From: an uncultured Saprospiraceae bacterium
GTDB lineage: Bacteria; Bacteroidota; Bacteroidia; Chitinophagales; Saprospiraceae
Length of the DNA stretch: 32,196 bases
Direction of reading: 5' to 3'
Assembly (NCBI GenBank): GCA_937951615.1
Contig: CALFBH010000090.1
Coordinates: forward strand, 1 to 32,196
In this document: piece by piece, positions 1-7,593 of the stretch
Layout of the letters: every line of letters begins with the position of its first letter
Numbering within the stretch: the first letter of the stretch is position 1
Made by a program: the position numbers and the translations under genes
Notes under the pieces: generated by a model
Told to the model about the DNA's origin: nothing
What the model saw: only the letters and a program-made list of their open reading frames with translations
Database searches by the model: none

Positions 1-140
1 AAATTTGGAAAATGAAGAAGAAAAGTCGGCTGACGATGGTTGCTTATCCACACGTATGATGATTTCCAGGACGATGAACTCCTGAATAAATTGAATCGTC
101 AGACGACTCAGGTTGCTTTTTAATTTGATGCGTTTGCCCT

Positions 141-153
141 AATTCGTAATTAA
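141..153. repeat. Intergenic word ATTCGTAATT, copy 1
   Basis: AATTCGTAATTAA lies about 17 bases past the stop codon of the M28 peptidase gene. The same word recurs near 8577, 8670-8725, 15289-15322, 17570-17602, 25542-25573 and 28126, always in this orientation on the plus strand. See the findings for the family as a whole. Confidence 0.6.
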
Positions 154-169
154 ACCATTGATAATTAAT

Positions 170-2206
170 CTACTCCCCACTCCGATCCACTTCTATCCGT
201 TCCTCTCTATCCGCCAGTTCCCAGGCAGTCATAAAAACCAGGCGGGCAATCCGCTCCACTTTTTTATAATCAATCTTATCGTAAGTATCTGTAGCACGGT
301 GATAGTCTTCATGTACACCACTAAAGAAAAATGCAGCAGGAATACCTTTTTCGGCAAAATTATAATGATCGGAACGATAGTAAAAACGATTTGGATCATC
401 TCTTTCATTAAAGGTATAGTCCAGTTCCATTTTAGTATAACGCTCATTCATACTTTTATTTATATCGTCCAGCGTCGTACTAAGTCGATCAGCACCGATG
501 ACATAAACATAATTTGGATTACGCAGGTGTTTTTCATCTACGCGACCAATCATATCTACATTTAGGTTAGCCACTGTCTTTTCTAATGGAAATACTGGAT
601 TATTGACATAATGCTCAGAGCCGAGCAGCCCTTTTTCCTCGCCAGATACCGCTATGACCAATATACTCCGGCGTGGCTGAATGCCTTTATCTTTTGCTTG
701 TGCGAAAGCCTCTGCAATTTCCAATACGGCGGAAGTTCCAGAGCCATTATCATCAGCACCATTAAAAATATCATCTGCTCGTTTGCCAAGGTGGTCATAA
801 TGAGCAGTAATGATGATGGTTTCGTCATTCACATCAGGATCAGAGCCACGAATAAAACCCATGACATTCTCTGCTAGTACGTCTTCCTTTTTTTCTCTTT
901 GTATAATGGTCACGTCAGACTTGAGTTTGACAGACTTGGGTTTACCTGTTTTTCTGATTTCATCTCGTGCACTGATAACTTTATCGTATTTGCTACCGAT
1001 AATTTCTTTCGCCACATCAGGCGAAATATAGCAACTATTGATGAGCTTTTTAGCAGGATCAGCACCATCCATGATGAGGACAGGCTCAGTGAGTTGATAC
1101 GCATAACGACTCACATAAAATGGAATATCTTTTTCGATGAGGAGCACTGTTTTTACGCCTTTTTTGCGAGCGGTTTCCAGTTTCTTGCGCCAGTCATTTG
1201 TCCATTCAGACGTTTCGGCTTTACCTGTGATATAGGAGTTTTGAAATCTGTCCATAGGTTCGCCCTGATAGACTAAGATGACTTTATTTTTGACATCTAC
1301 CCCTTTATAATCGTTGTATTTGGGATCATCAATTCCATAACCTAAGAAAATCACATCATCGCGTTCTACTGGTCCGCGACTTCGATTGGATGACGGGAAG
1401 CTGTAGAAATCTTTTAGGTATTCATAGGACTTATCATTGACTGTAATGCTGATTTCATCCCATTGTTCGGCTGCAAGCGGATAGGATTGGAAATAGGTTT
1501 TATCTTCACCAAAATCGGGACAACCCAATTTGGCAAAATGTTCAGCAATATAATTGGCTGCTTTTTTCTGTCCTTCCTTTCCTGTTTCGCGCCCTTCATA
1601 AGCATCCGAAGCCAGTACACTCAGGTGTTTTTTCAAATCAATAGCTGTAATGGTGGCTGCCATACGACTGGCATCATCAATAACGGGAAAGCTATAATCT
1701 TCCATCTTTTTCTCTTCTGGCTTGAAGACTTCTTCCATCTCATCTTCTGATTTGGGAATGACGGAAACGCTCAGGCTAGGCTTTGCAGCTTCTTTTCGAG
1801 CTTCTTCGGCAGATTTACTATCTGTCCCTTCTGCCATAGCGGGGCGACTTCGATCTACTATTGCTGTAGAGGCTTCCTCTGTCTCCTCAGATGTTGTAGG
1901 GGCAGGTATGGGCGATGAACCAGTAGGACTCACCGCTTCGTTGATGGTTTTTTCTTGCTTATTTTTATCTTCAAAAATAATTTTTTCCGAAGAAACAATT
2001 TCTTCAATAGGAGCAGACAGCTCCGTTTTTTCTTCCTTACCCTTTTTGTTTAAAAAGGTAGTTTTCGTTACAGTACGTTTTACAATAGATACATTGATAA
2101 TTGTATCGTAAGCAATCGTTTCTGTAATCAGTTTTTCCTGCTGTGCAAATAAAGACAGCGAGAAAAATGTCAACGTGAATAAACTCAACAGGTATTTCAT
2201 GTTCAT
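170..2206 (-). CDS. M28 family zinc aminopeptidase, exported
   Basis: A 678-residue exported metallopeptidase. The N-terminus is a Sec signal peptide (MNMKYLLSLF then a hydrophobic run to LFAQQ). Residues about 24-185 form a low-complexity stretch rich in Glu, Lys, Ser and Pro with no domain I recognise. A PA-like insert covers the middle. The M28 catalytic part begins near residue 455: TAHYDHLG and NGADDNGSG give two zinc ligands, SGEEKGLLGS gives the catalytic and ligand glutamates, NLNVDMIG gives a ligand aspartate, and HEDYHRATDTYDKID carries the last ligand at H636. All expected metal ligands are present, so it should be active, releasing N-terminal amino acids in the periplasm or outside the cell. 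The ATG pair at 2206/2200 leaves the exact start open. A promoter -7 box TATTTTTG sits about 73 bases upstream. The gene is monocistronic. The acidic linker is longer than usual for the family. Confidence 0.9.
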   Translation of the reverse strand: MNMKYLLSLFTLTFFSLSLFAQQEKLITETIAYDTIINVSIVKRTVTKTTFLNKKGKEEKTELSAPIEEIVSSEKIIFEDKNKQEKTINEAVSPTGSSPIPAPTTSEETEEASTAIVDRSRPAMAEGTDSKSAEEARKEAAKPSLSVSVIPKSEDEMEEVFKPEEKKMEDYSFPVIDDASRMAATITAIDLKKHLSVLASDAYEGRETGKEGQKKAANYIAEHFAKLGCPDFGEDKTYFQSYPLAAEQWDEISITVNDKSYEYLKDFYSFPSSNRSRGPVERDDVIFLGYGIDDPKYNDYKGVDVKNKVILVYQGEPMDRFQNSYITGKAETSEWTNDWRKKLETARKKGVKTVLLIEKDIPFYVSRYAYQLTEPVLIMDGADPAKKLINSCYISPDVAKEIIGSKYDKVISARDEIRKTGKPKSVKLKSDVTIIQREKKEDVLAENVMGFIRGSDPDVNDETIIITAHYDHLGKRADDIFNGADDNGSGTSAVLEIAEAFAQAKDKGIQPRRSILVIAVSGEEKGLLGSEHYVNNPVFPLEKTVANLNVDMIGRVDEKHLRNPNYVYVIGADRLSTTLDDINKSMNERYTKMELDYTFNERDDPNRFYYRSDHYNFAEKGIPAAFFFSGVHEDYHRATDTYDKIDYKKVERIARLVFMTAWELADREERIEVDRSGE

Positions 2207-2278
2207 AAATTTACAGTTGTTGGGTATTTGATGTAATAATTTATAATGTTTTCATAGCAACTGACACCATTTATGACG

Positions 2279-2286
2279 CAAAAATA
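2279..2286 (-). promoter_or_regulatory. Bacteroidota -7 box upstream of the M28 gene
   Basis: On the minus strand this reads TATTTTTG, matching the Bacteroidota -7 consensus TAnnTTTG. It would give a leader of about 65 nt before the M28 start. No convincing TTG -33 element is visible at 19-21 nt upstream. Confidence 0.4.
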
Positions 2287-2410
2287 GCGATAATGACTAA
2301 GTTTAAGGGGCTAATATGTATAAAATGCTGTTTTTCTTATGAAAAGGAGTTGTTGCAAAGCAAAAAACATCATAACAGTTTAACAATCACACAATTTTGC
2401 AATTATAAAT

Positions 2411-2884
2411 TTACCTCAGTTTCATAGGTGTGCGTACCATGTTTTGCTGTGTCCTGGCGACCAACTTGCCATCGGCATTATGAACCAGGCATTCCAGGTT
2501 GATAATAGTGCGCCCTTTTCTCATCACCTTTGCGGTAACGCTCAAGACTTCACCCTTCACAGCTTTGGACAAAAAATCGACGACTAGGTTGACGGAAGTG
2601 AAGTGGTATTCGTTGTATAAGGTATAAGCCGTCATTCCGATAACTTCATCGCACATCAGTGCCACCATACCACCATGTATAGTGCCGACTGGATTAGTCA
2701 TCTCATGTCGGATTGTATAGTCTACCGTACATTCTCCAGCTTTTACAGCTTTGAGTGTGCCGGATAACCATTTGCCGACAGGCGAAAAATCCTGATCTAA
2801 AACTTTGTCGACCTGTTCGGATAATGCTGTTACAATTGGATTTTCTGTTTCCACAGTGATAAGTTTAAATTTGTTTTCTCGCAA
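2411..2884 (-). CDS. PaaI-type hotdog-fold acyl-CoA thioesterase
   Basis: A hotdog-fold protein of up to 157 residues. The motif NPVGTIHGGMVALMCDEVIG (residues 65-84) is the PaaI-family signature: HGG (70-72) binds the acyl-CoA thioester and D79 is the likely general base. FLSKAVKGEVLSVTAKVMRKGRTI is the matching second half of the fold. It should hydrolyse an acyl-CoA in the cytosol; the substrate cannot be read from sequence. The start is odd: no ATG exists in frame. The TTG at 2884 lies inside the repeat word CTTTGCGAGAAAA, and a GTG at 2854 gives a 147-residue protein that still keeps the whole domain. I slightly prefer GTG on biology but list the longest frame. It probably stands alone: the paraoxonase-like gene downstream starts a new repeat-bounded unit. 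Confidence 0.85.
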   Translation of the reverse strand: MRENKFKLITVETENPIVTALSEQVDKVLDQDFSPVGKWLSGTLKAVKAGECTVDYTIRHEMTNPVGTIHGGMVALMCDEVIGMTAYTLYNEYHFTSVNLVVDFLSKAVKGEVLSVTAKVMRKGRTIINLECLVHNADGKLVARTQQNMVRTPMKLR

Positions 2885-2894
2885 AGTCGCGAAG
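2874..2894 (-). repeat. Repeat word CTTTGCGAGAAAA at a 5' gene end
   Basis: On the minus strand this reads CTTCGCGACTTTGCGAGAAAA in the direction of the thioesterase gene. The same word occurs at 8630-8660 (minus) and twice at 6180-6257 (plus, ahead of the M20 gene). Here it overlaps the apparent TTG start of the thioesterase. Confidence 0.65.
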
Positions 2895-2905
2895 TTGAAT
2901 TTGTA

Positions 2906-2922
2906 TTTGACGTTTGAGTTTG
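2906..2922 (+). repeat. Left arm of inverted word flanking the paraoxonase-like gene
   Basis: TTTGACGTTTGAGTTTG matches the reverse complement of 3963-3979 at 16 of 17 bases. It lies directly past the stop codon of the paraoxonase-like gene, and the partner lies just upstream of its start. Confidence 0.55.
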
Positions 2923-2926
2923 AATT

Positions 2927-3925
2927 TTAGTCTACTCTGACTTTCAATACAAAAGGATCAAAAACCTGCCCGATGTACAAAAAGCCATTATGAATAATGC
3001 CCCCAGAAGCGGCACTTATTTGTTCGCCTTTATTGGCATAAATTACCTCCGTCTTTTTTGTTGCTGGGTCAATGCGATAAACAACGGAAGGCGATAGGTT
3101 TTTCGATTTTCTGAGGTGCTTAATGAAAGCAAGGGACTTGAGATGAGCGGCTAATATGATCTTTTCATCGTGAAAACGGATATTATCCTGTCCTTTTATT
3201 TTGGCTACAAATAACTTGCTGACCAGTTGATGATTTTTAACATTAAACTGATAGAGATTGTTTTCACGAGTTGTGGCGACATAGACAAAGTCGTTTTGAA
3301 TCCCAATGCCATTTGCCATGCCGAGCTTTTCTGCTGCGACCTGCACAGTGCAGCCTTCTTTCTTGCCATCACACCAAACCACTTTGGAGCGTTTTAATCC
3401 CAGTACCATCTCGCTGAGTGGCGGGCCAGTTTTGCCGCGTTTCCCAGCATCATTGCTCACATAAAAACTACCATCCGGCAGGGCAGTCAGTGCATTGGGC
3501 GACACAAAGAGCGGGCTGGTGAAAGTCGTTTCATAACGCAATTGGTTGTCCTGTATCAGGTATTTATGGATATTCTGCTCGTCTTCATGACTGATGGCGT
3601 ATAAATAACAATTATCCTCTTCGCATTGAATGTCGATACCATGCGGGTGAAATTCCAGGGAATCTGGCTCGCCCACGCGAGGAAGCACCATAGTCTTATT
3701 ATTAGTTGGGTCAATGCTGTAAATATCGCCATGTGCTGATGCTTCGCCTTTGCGCCGTCCGTCACAAGAAACCAGAATGCGAGGCGTTTCGGTAGAGGTG
3801 TCGAGAATCAGGTCTTCTGGCCCATAGCCAGTAGATATTTTGATGCTTTGATTATGTGTGTTGGGTGGGATGGTTGCACAGGAAATACAAAACAAGAGTA
3901 GGCAGATGAAGGACAAGTGTTTCAT
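2927..3925 (-). CDS. Paraoxonase/arylesterase-like beta-propeller lipoprotein
   Basis: A 332-residue lipoprotein: a hydrophobic leader followed by CISC with the lipidated cysteine at residue 16. The mature part matches the six-bladed calcium propeller of the paraoxonase (PON)/SMP-30 superfamily at its diagnostic sites. I see GPEDL (E37, D38), FHPHGI (H95, in the position of PON1 H115), ISHED (H113, in the position of PON1 H134), SPNAL (N144), MANGI (N205) and QDNIR (D247, N248). Together these give the calcium ligands and the His-His dyad, so it may be a lactonase or esterase at the outer membrane or periplasm. The alignment to PON1 is from memory, and other propeller enzymes of this superfamily share parts of it. 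The repeat words begin right at the stop codon. No operon partner is evident. Confidence 0.75.
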   Translation of the reverse strand: MKHLSFICLLLFCISCATIPPNTHNQSIKISTGYGPEDLILDTSTETPRILVSCDGRRKGEASAHGDIYSIDPTNNKTMVLPRVGEPDSLEFHPHGIDIQCEEDNCYLYAISHEDEQNIHKYLIQDNQLRYETTFTSPLFVSPNALTALPDGSFYVSNDAGKRGKTGPPLSEMVLGLKRSKVVWCDGKKEGCTVQVAAEKLGMANGIGIQNDFVYVATTRENNLYQFNVKNHQLVSKLFVAKIKGQDNIRFHDEKIILAAHLKSLAFIKHLRKSKNLSPSVVYRIDPATKKTEVIYANKGEQISAASGGIIHNGFLYIGQVFDPFVLKVRVD

Positions 3926-3962
3926 GATTTTGAATTTCTGACAAGATAGGTAAGTTGAAATA

Positions 3963-3979
3963 CAAATTCAAACGTCAAA
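3963..3979 (-). repeat. Right arm of inverted word flanking the paraoxonase-like gene
   Basis: The minus strand reads TTTGACGTTTGAATTTG, the inverted partner of 2906-2922. It lies about 38 bases upstream of the gene start. Confidence 0.55.
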
Positions 3980-4033
3980 TTCAAAAGCCATTGATATTCA
4001 AATGTTCCATCATCTTCAACCAATACGAAGTAT

Positions 4034-4071
4034 TGAAAACAAAAAGCCGCTCCACTTTCGTGAAACGGCTT
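4034..4071 (-). terminator. Rho-independent terminator of the hsp20 gene
   Basis: Read on the minus strand, the hairpin arms AAGCCG and CGGCTT (plus coordinates 4044-4071) enclose a partly paired inner stem. They are followed by TTTTTGTTTT. It lies about 50 bases past the Hsp20 stop codon. Confidence 0.75.
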
Positions 4072-4121
4072 ATTAATCCAAAAACCTTTAACTATGAAAA
4101 ACTAAAAACTATGCTGCTAAC

Positions 4122-4562
4122 TTATGCAATTTTGACTTTTCTAGCTGGCAATTCTTTCGCTTCCTCTTTCTTAGGCAATGTGATATGGAGTACACCATTT
4201 TTGTATTTTGCACTGATGTCTTCTGTTTTCACCGTTTTGGGAAGGCGGAAAGAACGTTTGAATGTATTGTATCCAAATTCTCTGCGTGTGATTTTTTCGC
4301 CTTCTGCGAGTTCGGTCTTTTCTTTTTCAACAGAGATGGTCAACAGGTTTTTTTCGATATTGAGGTCGAAATCACCTTTTTCCAAACCTGGTGCTGCGAG
4401 TTCCATTTTGTAAGCGTCCTGGGTGCTGATAACATTTACTGCCGGAACGTTGTTTACAAAGTCACTACCAATGACTTCAGTCATGTTGGTGAAGAAATCG
4501 TCTAAAAAGTTACCGAATGCGGGTTTTCTTGTCAGAAAAGGACTTACTTTTACATGTGTCAT
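4122..4562 (-). CDS. Hsp20/alpha-crystallin small heat-shock protein
   Basis: A 146-residue ATP-independent holdase chaperone. The alpha-crystallin domain runs from about residue 40 (VPAVNVISTQDAYKMELAAPGLEKGDFDLNI) to residue 132. It ends in the family signature AKYKNGVLHITLPK (118-131, the A-x-x-x-G-V-L type motif). A short N-terminal arm (1-38, with FDDFFT-like aromatic residues) and a basic tail ending VKIA complete the usual layout; the tail holds only a degenerate I-x-I anchor. Length is typical of bacterial class A proteins. It is transcribed alone and ends at a clear terminator. The upstream region holds TTGGCAC with correctly spaced TTGAG, a weak resemblance to a sigma-54 promoter that I do not consider established. 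Confidence 0.93.
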   Translation of the reverse strand: MTHVKVSPFLTRKPAFGNFLDDFFTNMTEVIGSDFVNNVPAVNVISTQDAYKMELAAPGLEKGDFDLNIEKNLLTISVEKEKTELAEGEKITRREFGYNTFKRSFRLPKTVKTEDISAKYKNGVLHITLPKKEEAKELPARKVKIA

Positions 4563-4750
4563 AATAAATACTATTTTTTTATTGATGATTAATTTCGTTT
4601 ACGCTTTGTATTACTCAATTGAAGTGCCAACGGAATTTTTAAGCCATTTTTGCTGAAAAACAGGAAAATAGAATGACATAATGGCGCAATTTTGCATTTA
4701 TTAATGACAAAATGACACTTTTATTTAAAGATGTACGGAATTGACCATTA

Positions 4751-4902
4751 ATTGGTTCACCGATTACCCCGAAGGGTGTAAAATGTTTATAGCCTTGCAA
4801 TTTGCCCGTTAGATGCGACTCTGTAGGAGTCGAACCAGTCTCGCGCTTAGGATTTTCTATAAACATGTCATCCCTTCTGGATGATTTAATGCTTGAACCA
4901 AT
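4751..4902. repeat. MITE/REP-like element with nested inverted repeats
   Basis: The only structured part of the 527-base gap 4563-5089. Nested arms are ATTGGTTCA (4751-4759) with TGAACCAAT (4894-4902), ATGTTTATAG (4783-4792) with CTATAAACAT (4857-4866), and a central hairpin GACTC-TGTAG-GAGTC (4817-4831). CCGAAGGG and CCCTTCTGG also face each other. It has no coding capacity that I believe. It resembles the dispersed structured repeats of Bacteroidota, sometimes mobilised by REP-associated transposases, but none is encoded here. The rest of the gap holds the hsp20 5' region, a hairpin at 4993 and short words near 5040. Confidence 0.6.
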
Positions 4903-4992
4903 AAATGGCTAATTCCGAAGATGTAACTGTTTACGTAGATAGTCCATTAATTGAGATTTTAGAATATTCCTATTTTTATAAGTATTACATAC

Positions 4993-5009
4993 ATTTTGCA
5001 AAGCAAAAT
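4993..5009. repeat. Hairpin ATTTTGC-AAA-GCAAAAT
   Basis: A perfect 7-bp stem with a 3-nt loop, without a T tract. A longer version of the same palindrome (GTATTTTGC-GAA-GCAAAATAC) forms the probable terminator at 31902. Confidence 0.5.
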
Positions 5010-5039
5010 ACTGAAATGACTTGAGTACTAAAAAACAAC

Positions 5040-5070
5040 TATCGACCATGGACTATTGACCATCGACCTA
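5040..5070 (+). repeat. Short word repeat ATCGACCATGG/ATTGACCATCGACC
   Basis: Three near-copies of GACCAT/GACTAT are strung together just before the TraB/GumN gene. The content is compatible with the word-repeat style of the other gaps. Confidence 0.4.
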
Positions 5071-5089
5071 AATTTTGTATTAAAAAACA

Positions 5090-6076
5090 ATGATGAAAAA
5101 TTATCCCTCCTCCCTCTTTCTTGCACTCATTTTGATGATTTGTGCCTGCGCACCTACAAAAAATGTAGAGCAAAATAACACCGCAGCCCCCAAGCCAGAA
5201 AAACGGGTTGCCGAAAATCCAAGCCCACAACCAGTGCTTCCACCTTTATTAGAAGCAGATACGACGAATTCCAATTCATTGCTTTGGGAAATTAGAGGCA
5301 AAGAGTTCAAACAGCCGTCTTATTTGTATGGTACGATTCACCTCATTCCTAAAAAGGACTTTATTATGAGTGATTTGGTGAAAAATCGCTTTGCGCAAAC
5401 ACGGCAGTTGGCACTGGAAATTGACATGGATAACCCAATGGCTATGTTTGGTGCTTTGACAGGCATGTTTATGGACGATGGCATTACGCTCAAAGATTTA
5501 TTAAATGAAAAAGACTATGAGCGACTGGATACTTATTTTAAAGAGGAGATGGGCATGGGCGGACTGGCAATACTGGGACGCATGAAACCCATTCTGCTAT
5601 CAAGTATGATGACCGATAAGGATGCAGAAAGCGAAGAAGTAACTTCTTACGAACAAGTATTCATGACGATGGCAAAAAAACAAAAGATGCCTATAAAAGG
5701 ACTCGAAACTGCGGCTTACCAAATGAGTGTTCTGGATAGCATTCCTTACGAAGATCAGGCACAAATGCTCGTTGATGCACTAGATGGAAAAGACAATGGA
5801 GAGGATATGTTTGCGACTATGGTCGAATTGTATAAAGCACAGGATTTGCAAGGTCTGCAAAAAATAGTTGCCGAAGAATCAGAAGGCACAGAGAACTTTA
5901 ACAGTGCTTTACTGGATACCCGAAATAAGAATTGGATACCAGTTATCACCAAGATGGGCAATGCTAAAGCAAGCTTCTTTGCCGTAGGAGCAGCACACTT
6001 GCCTGGCGATATTGGCGTCATAGAATTGCTGAGACAAGAAGGTTATACAATGACCCCTTTACGGGAAATGGAGTGA
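5090..6076 (+). CDS. TraB/GumN family lipoprotein
   Basis: A 328-residue lipoprotein: MMKNYPSSLFLALILMICAC, with lipobox ICAC and the acylated cysteine at residue 20. A Pro-rich spacer (residues 22-55) follows. The TraB/GumN core starts at WEIRGKEFKQPSYLYGTIHLIP, with the first conserved GTIH at 81-84. It closes with VGAAHLPGDIGVIELLRQEGY, where H303 pairs with the first histidine in the TraB fold. Members of this family are Tiki-like metalloprotease relatives; activity in bacteria is largely unproven, so I call only the family. Two adjacent ATGs (5090, 5093) are both possible starts. It is transcribed alone; AAATTCAAA words begin right after the stop. Confidence 0.85.
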   Translation: MMKNYPSSLFLALILMICACAPTKNVEQNNTAAPKPEKRVAENPSPQPVLPPLLEADTTNSNSLLWEIRGKEFKQPSYLYGTIHLIPKKDFIMSDLVKNRFAQTRQLALEIDMDNPMAMFGALTGMFMDDGITLKDLLNEKDYERLDTYFKEEMGMGGLAILGRMKPILLSSMMTDKDAESEEVTSYEQVFMTMAKKQKMPIKGLETAAYQMSVLDSIPYEDQAQMLVDALDGKDNGEDMFATMVELYKAQDLQGLQKIVAEESEGTENFNSALLDTRNKNWIPVITKMGNAKASFFAVGAAHLPGDIGVIELLRQEGYTMTPLREME

Positions 6077-6166
6077 AAAAACAAATTCAAACTCAAATTC
6101 AAAAAACAAATGAAGGGGAGGACATCTTTCATCCCGACAGTTGTACGGGAAAGAGGCAAGGGAGAA

Positions 6167-6260
6167 CAAACTCAAATAAAGCTTTGCGCCTTAGCGTCTT
6201 TGCGAGAAAAAATCAAACTCAAATAAAGCTTTGGGCCTTAGCGTCTTTGCGAGAAAAACT
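6167..6260 (+). repeat. Tandem pair of a 47-bp repeat ahead of the M20 gene
   Basis: Two consecutive 47-bp units (6167-6213 and 6214-6260). Each contains CAAACTCAAATAAAGC followed by CCTTAGCGTCTTTGCGAGAA. They differ mainly by C versus G at GCTTTG[C/G]GCC. The second unit ends 8 bases before the M20 start codon. Partial copies on the other strand lie at 2874-2894 and 8630-8660. Confidence 0.85.
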
Positions 6261-6268
6261 TAAACTTA

Positions 6269-7462
6269 ATGAGTCAATTGCAAGATAAAATCAAAAAGAT
6301 AGCCGAATCCATGCACAGCGATATTGTGCAAATTCGCCGCCATTTGCACCAAAATCCTGAATTGTCTTATGAAGAAGTGGAGACTGGAAAATTTGTTGCC
6401 GAACGCCTGACAGAATATGGTATAGAACATCAGCACGGCATTGCCGACAATGGCGTAGTCGGATTGATAAAAGGAAAAAATCCAAATAAAAAGATACTGG
6501 CTTTGCGGGCAGATATGGATGCTTTGCCAATTTTGGAAGCCAATGATGTGCCTTATAAATCCAAAAATGAAGGGGTCATGCATGCCTGCGGACACGATGC
6601 ACACACCTCCTCACTATTGGGAACAGCCCATATTTTAAATCAAGTCAAAGACCAGTTTGAAGGTACGATAAAACTGATTTTCCAGCCAGCCGAAGAACGT
6701 TTTCCTGGTGGAGCATCCATTATGATAAAAGAAGGCGTACTGAAAAATCCTGCACCGACAGGTATTATTGGGCAGCACGTACATCCGCCGCTTGAAGTTG
6801 GTAAAATTGGACTAAAACCCGGCATGTATATGGCTTCTGCCGATGAGTTATTTATGACTGTAAAAGGACGAGGCGGACATGGTGCATTGCCACAGGATTG
6901 TATTGATCCGGTCGTGATTACAGCACATATTATTACAGCTTTACAGCAAATAAGCTCCCGAAAAAGCAATCCAACCATTCCGACTGTCGTGACGTTTGGG
7001 AAAGTCATTGCACAAGGAGCAACCAATATTATTCCCAATGAGGTCTATCTCGAAGGCACTTTCCGTACAATGAATGAAGAATGGCGGGCAGAAGCACACA
7101 TTCAAATGAAAAAAATGGCAGAAATGATGGCGGAAAGCATGGGAGGGACTTGTGATTTTTTTATTAAAAAAGGCTACCCATTCCTCATCAACGACGAAGC
7201 CATGACCCATAAAGTCAGACAACATGCAGAAGCTTATATGGGCGCAGAAAATGTGGTAGATTTACCCATTCGCATGACTGCCGAAGATTTTTCTTATTAC
7301 TCGCATGAAGTGCCGGGAGTGTTTTATCGTTTAGGTACGGGTAATGTCGCCAAAGGCATCACTTCACCCGTTCACACCACAACTTTTGATATTGATGAAG
7401 ACGCCCTACGACTTAGTACTGGACTGATGGCCTGGATGGCGGTTTGTGAGCTTGCCGGATAA
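6269..7462 (+). CDS. M20 family amidohydrolase (N-acyl-amino-acid hydrolase type)
   Basis: A 397-residue cytosolic zinc amidohydrolase of the hippurate hydrolase/IAA-amino acid hydrolase/AmhX type. Visible motifs: LRADMDALPI (79-88), MHACGHDAHTS (104-114) with metal-binding C107 and H109, FQPAEE (138-143) with the catalytic glutamate, GQHVHP (169-173) with a ligand histidine, RMTAEDFSYYS near 325, and the final ligand H369 in VHTTTFDIDED. The dimerisation/lid domain occupies about residues 185-300. The metal set is complete, so it should cleave N-acyl or indole-acyl amino acids; the natural substrate is unknown. No signal peptide. The ATG at 6269 follows AAACTTA right after the tandem repeat, and no Shine-Dalgarno is visible. 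No partner gene adjoins it. Confidence 0.92.
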   Translation: MSQLQDKIKKIAESMHSDIVQIRRHLHQNPELSYEEVETGKFVAERLTEYGIEHQHGIADNGVVGLIKGKNPNKKILALRADMDALPILEANDVPYKSKNEGVMHACGHDAHTSSLLGTAHILNQVKDQFEGTIKLIFQPAEERFPGGASIMIKEGVLKNPAPTGIIGQHVHPPLEVGKIGLKPGMYMASADELFMTVKGRGGHGALPQDCIDPVVITAHIITALQQISSRKSNPTIPTVVTFGKVIAQGATNIIPNEVYLEGTFRTMNEEWRAEAHIQMKKMAEMMAESMGGTCDFFIKKGYPFLINDEAMTHKVRQHAEAYMGAENVVDLPIRMTAEDFSYYSHEVPGVFYRLGTGNVAKGITSPVHTTTFDIDEDALRLSTGLMAWMAVCELAG

Positions 7463-7593
7463 TTTTCTGGTTCCCTTACTAGATGGTTTCATTGTTGAAA
7501 TTGCTTCATTGCTATTGTTTTTTGCTGCGCAAAAAATCACGAAGTTGGCGAAGCCATTGTCAACCTATTTTATGAAGTTGCATATTCATTCAT

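Noticed and set aside
34-123. Short open stretch at the left edge ending in TAA at 121-123, possibly the tail of a gene entering from outside
   Set aside because: An in-frame stop lies at 31-33 and a different frame is open before it. The reverse strand is equally open, so no frame is favoured without the upstream sequence.
4639-4866. Open frame of 75 codons on the minus strand
   Set aside because: It lies over the palindromic element 4751-4902, and its sequence follows the repeat arms rather than protein-like composition.
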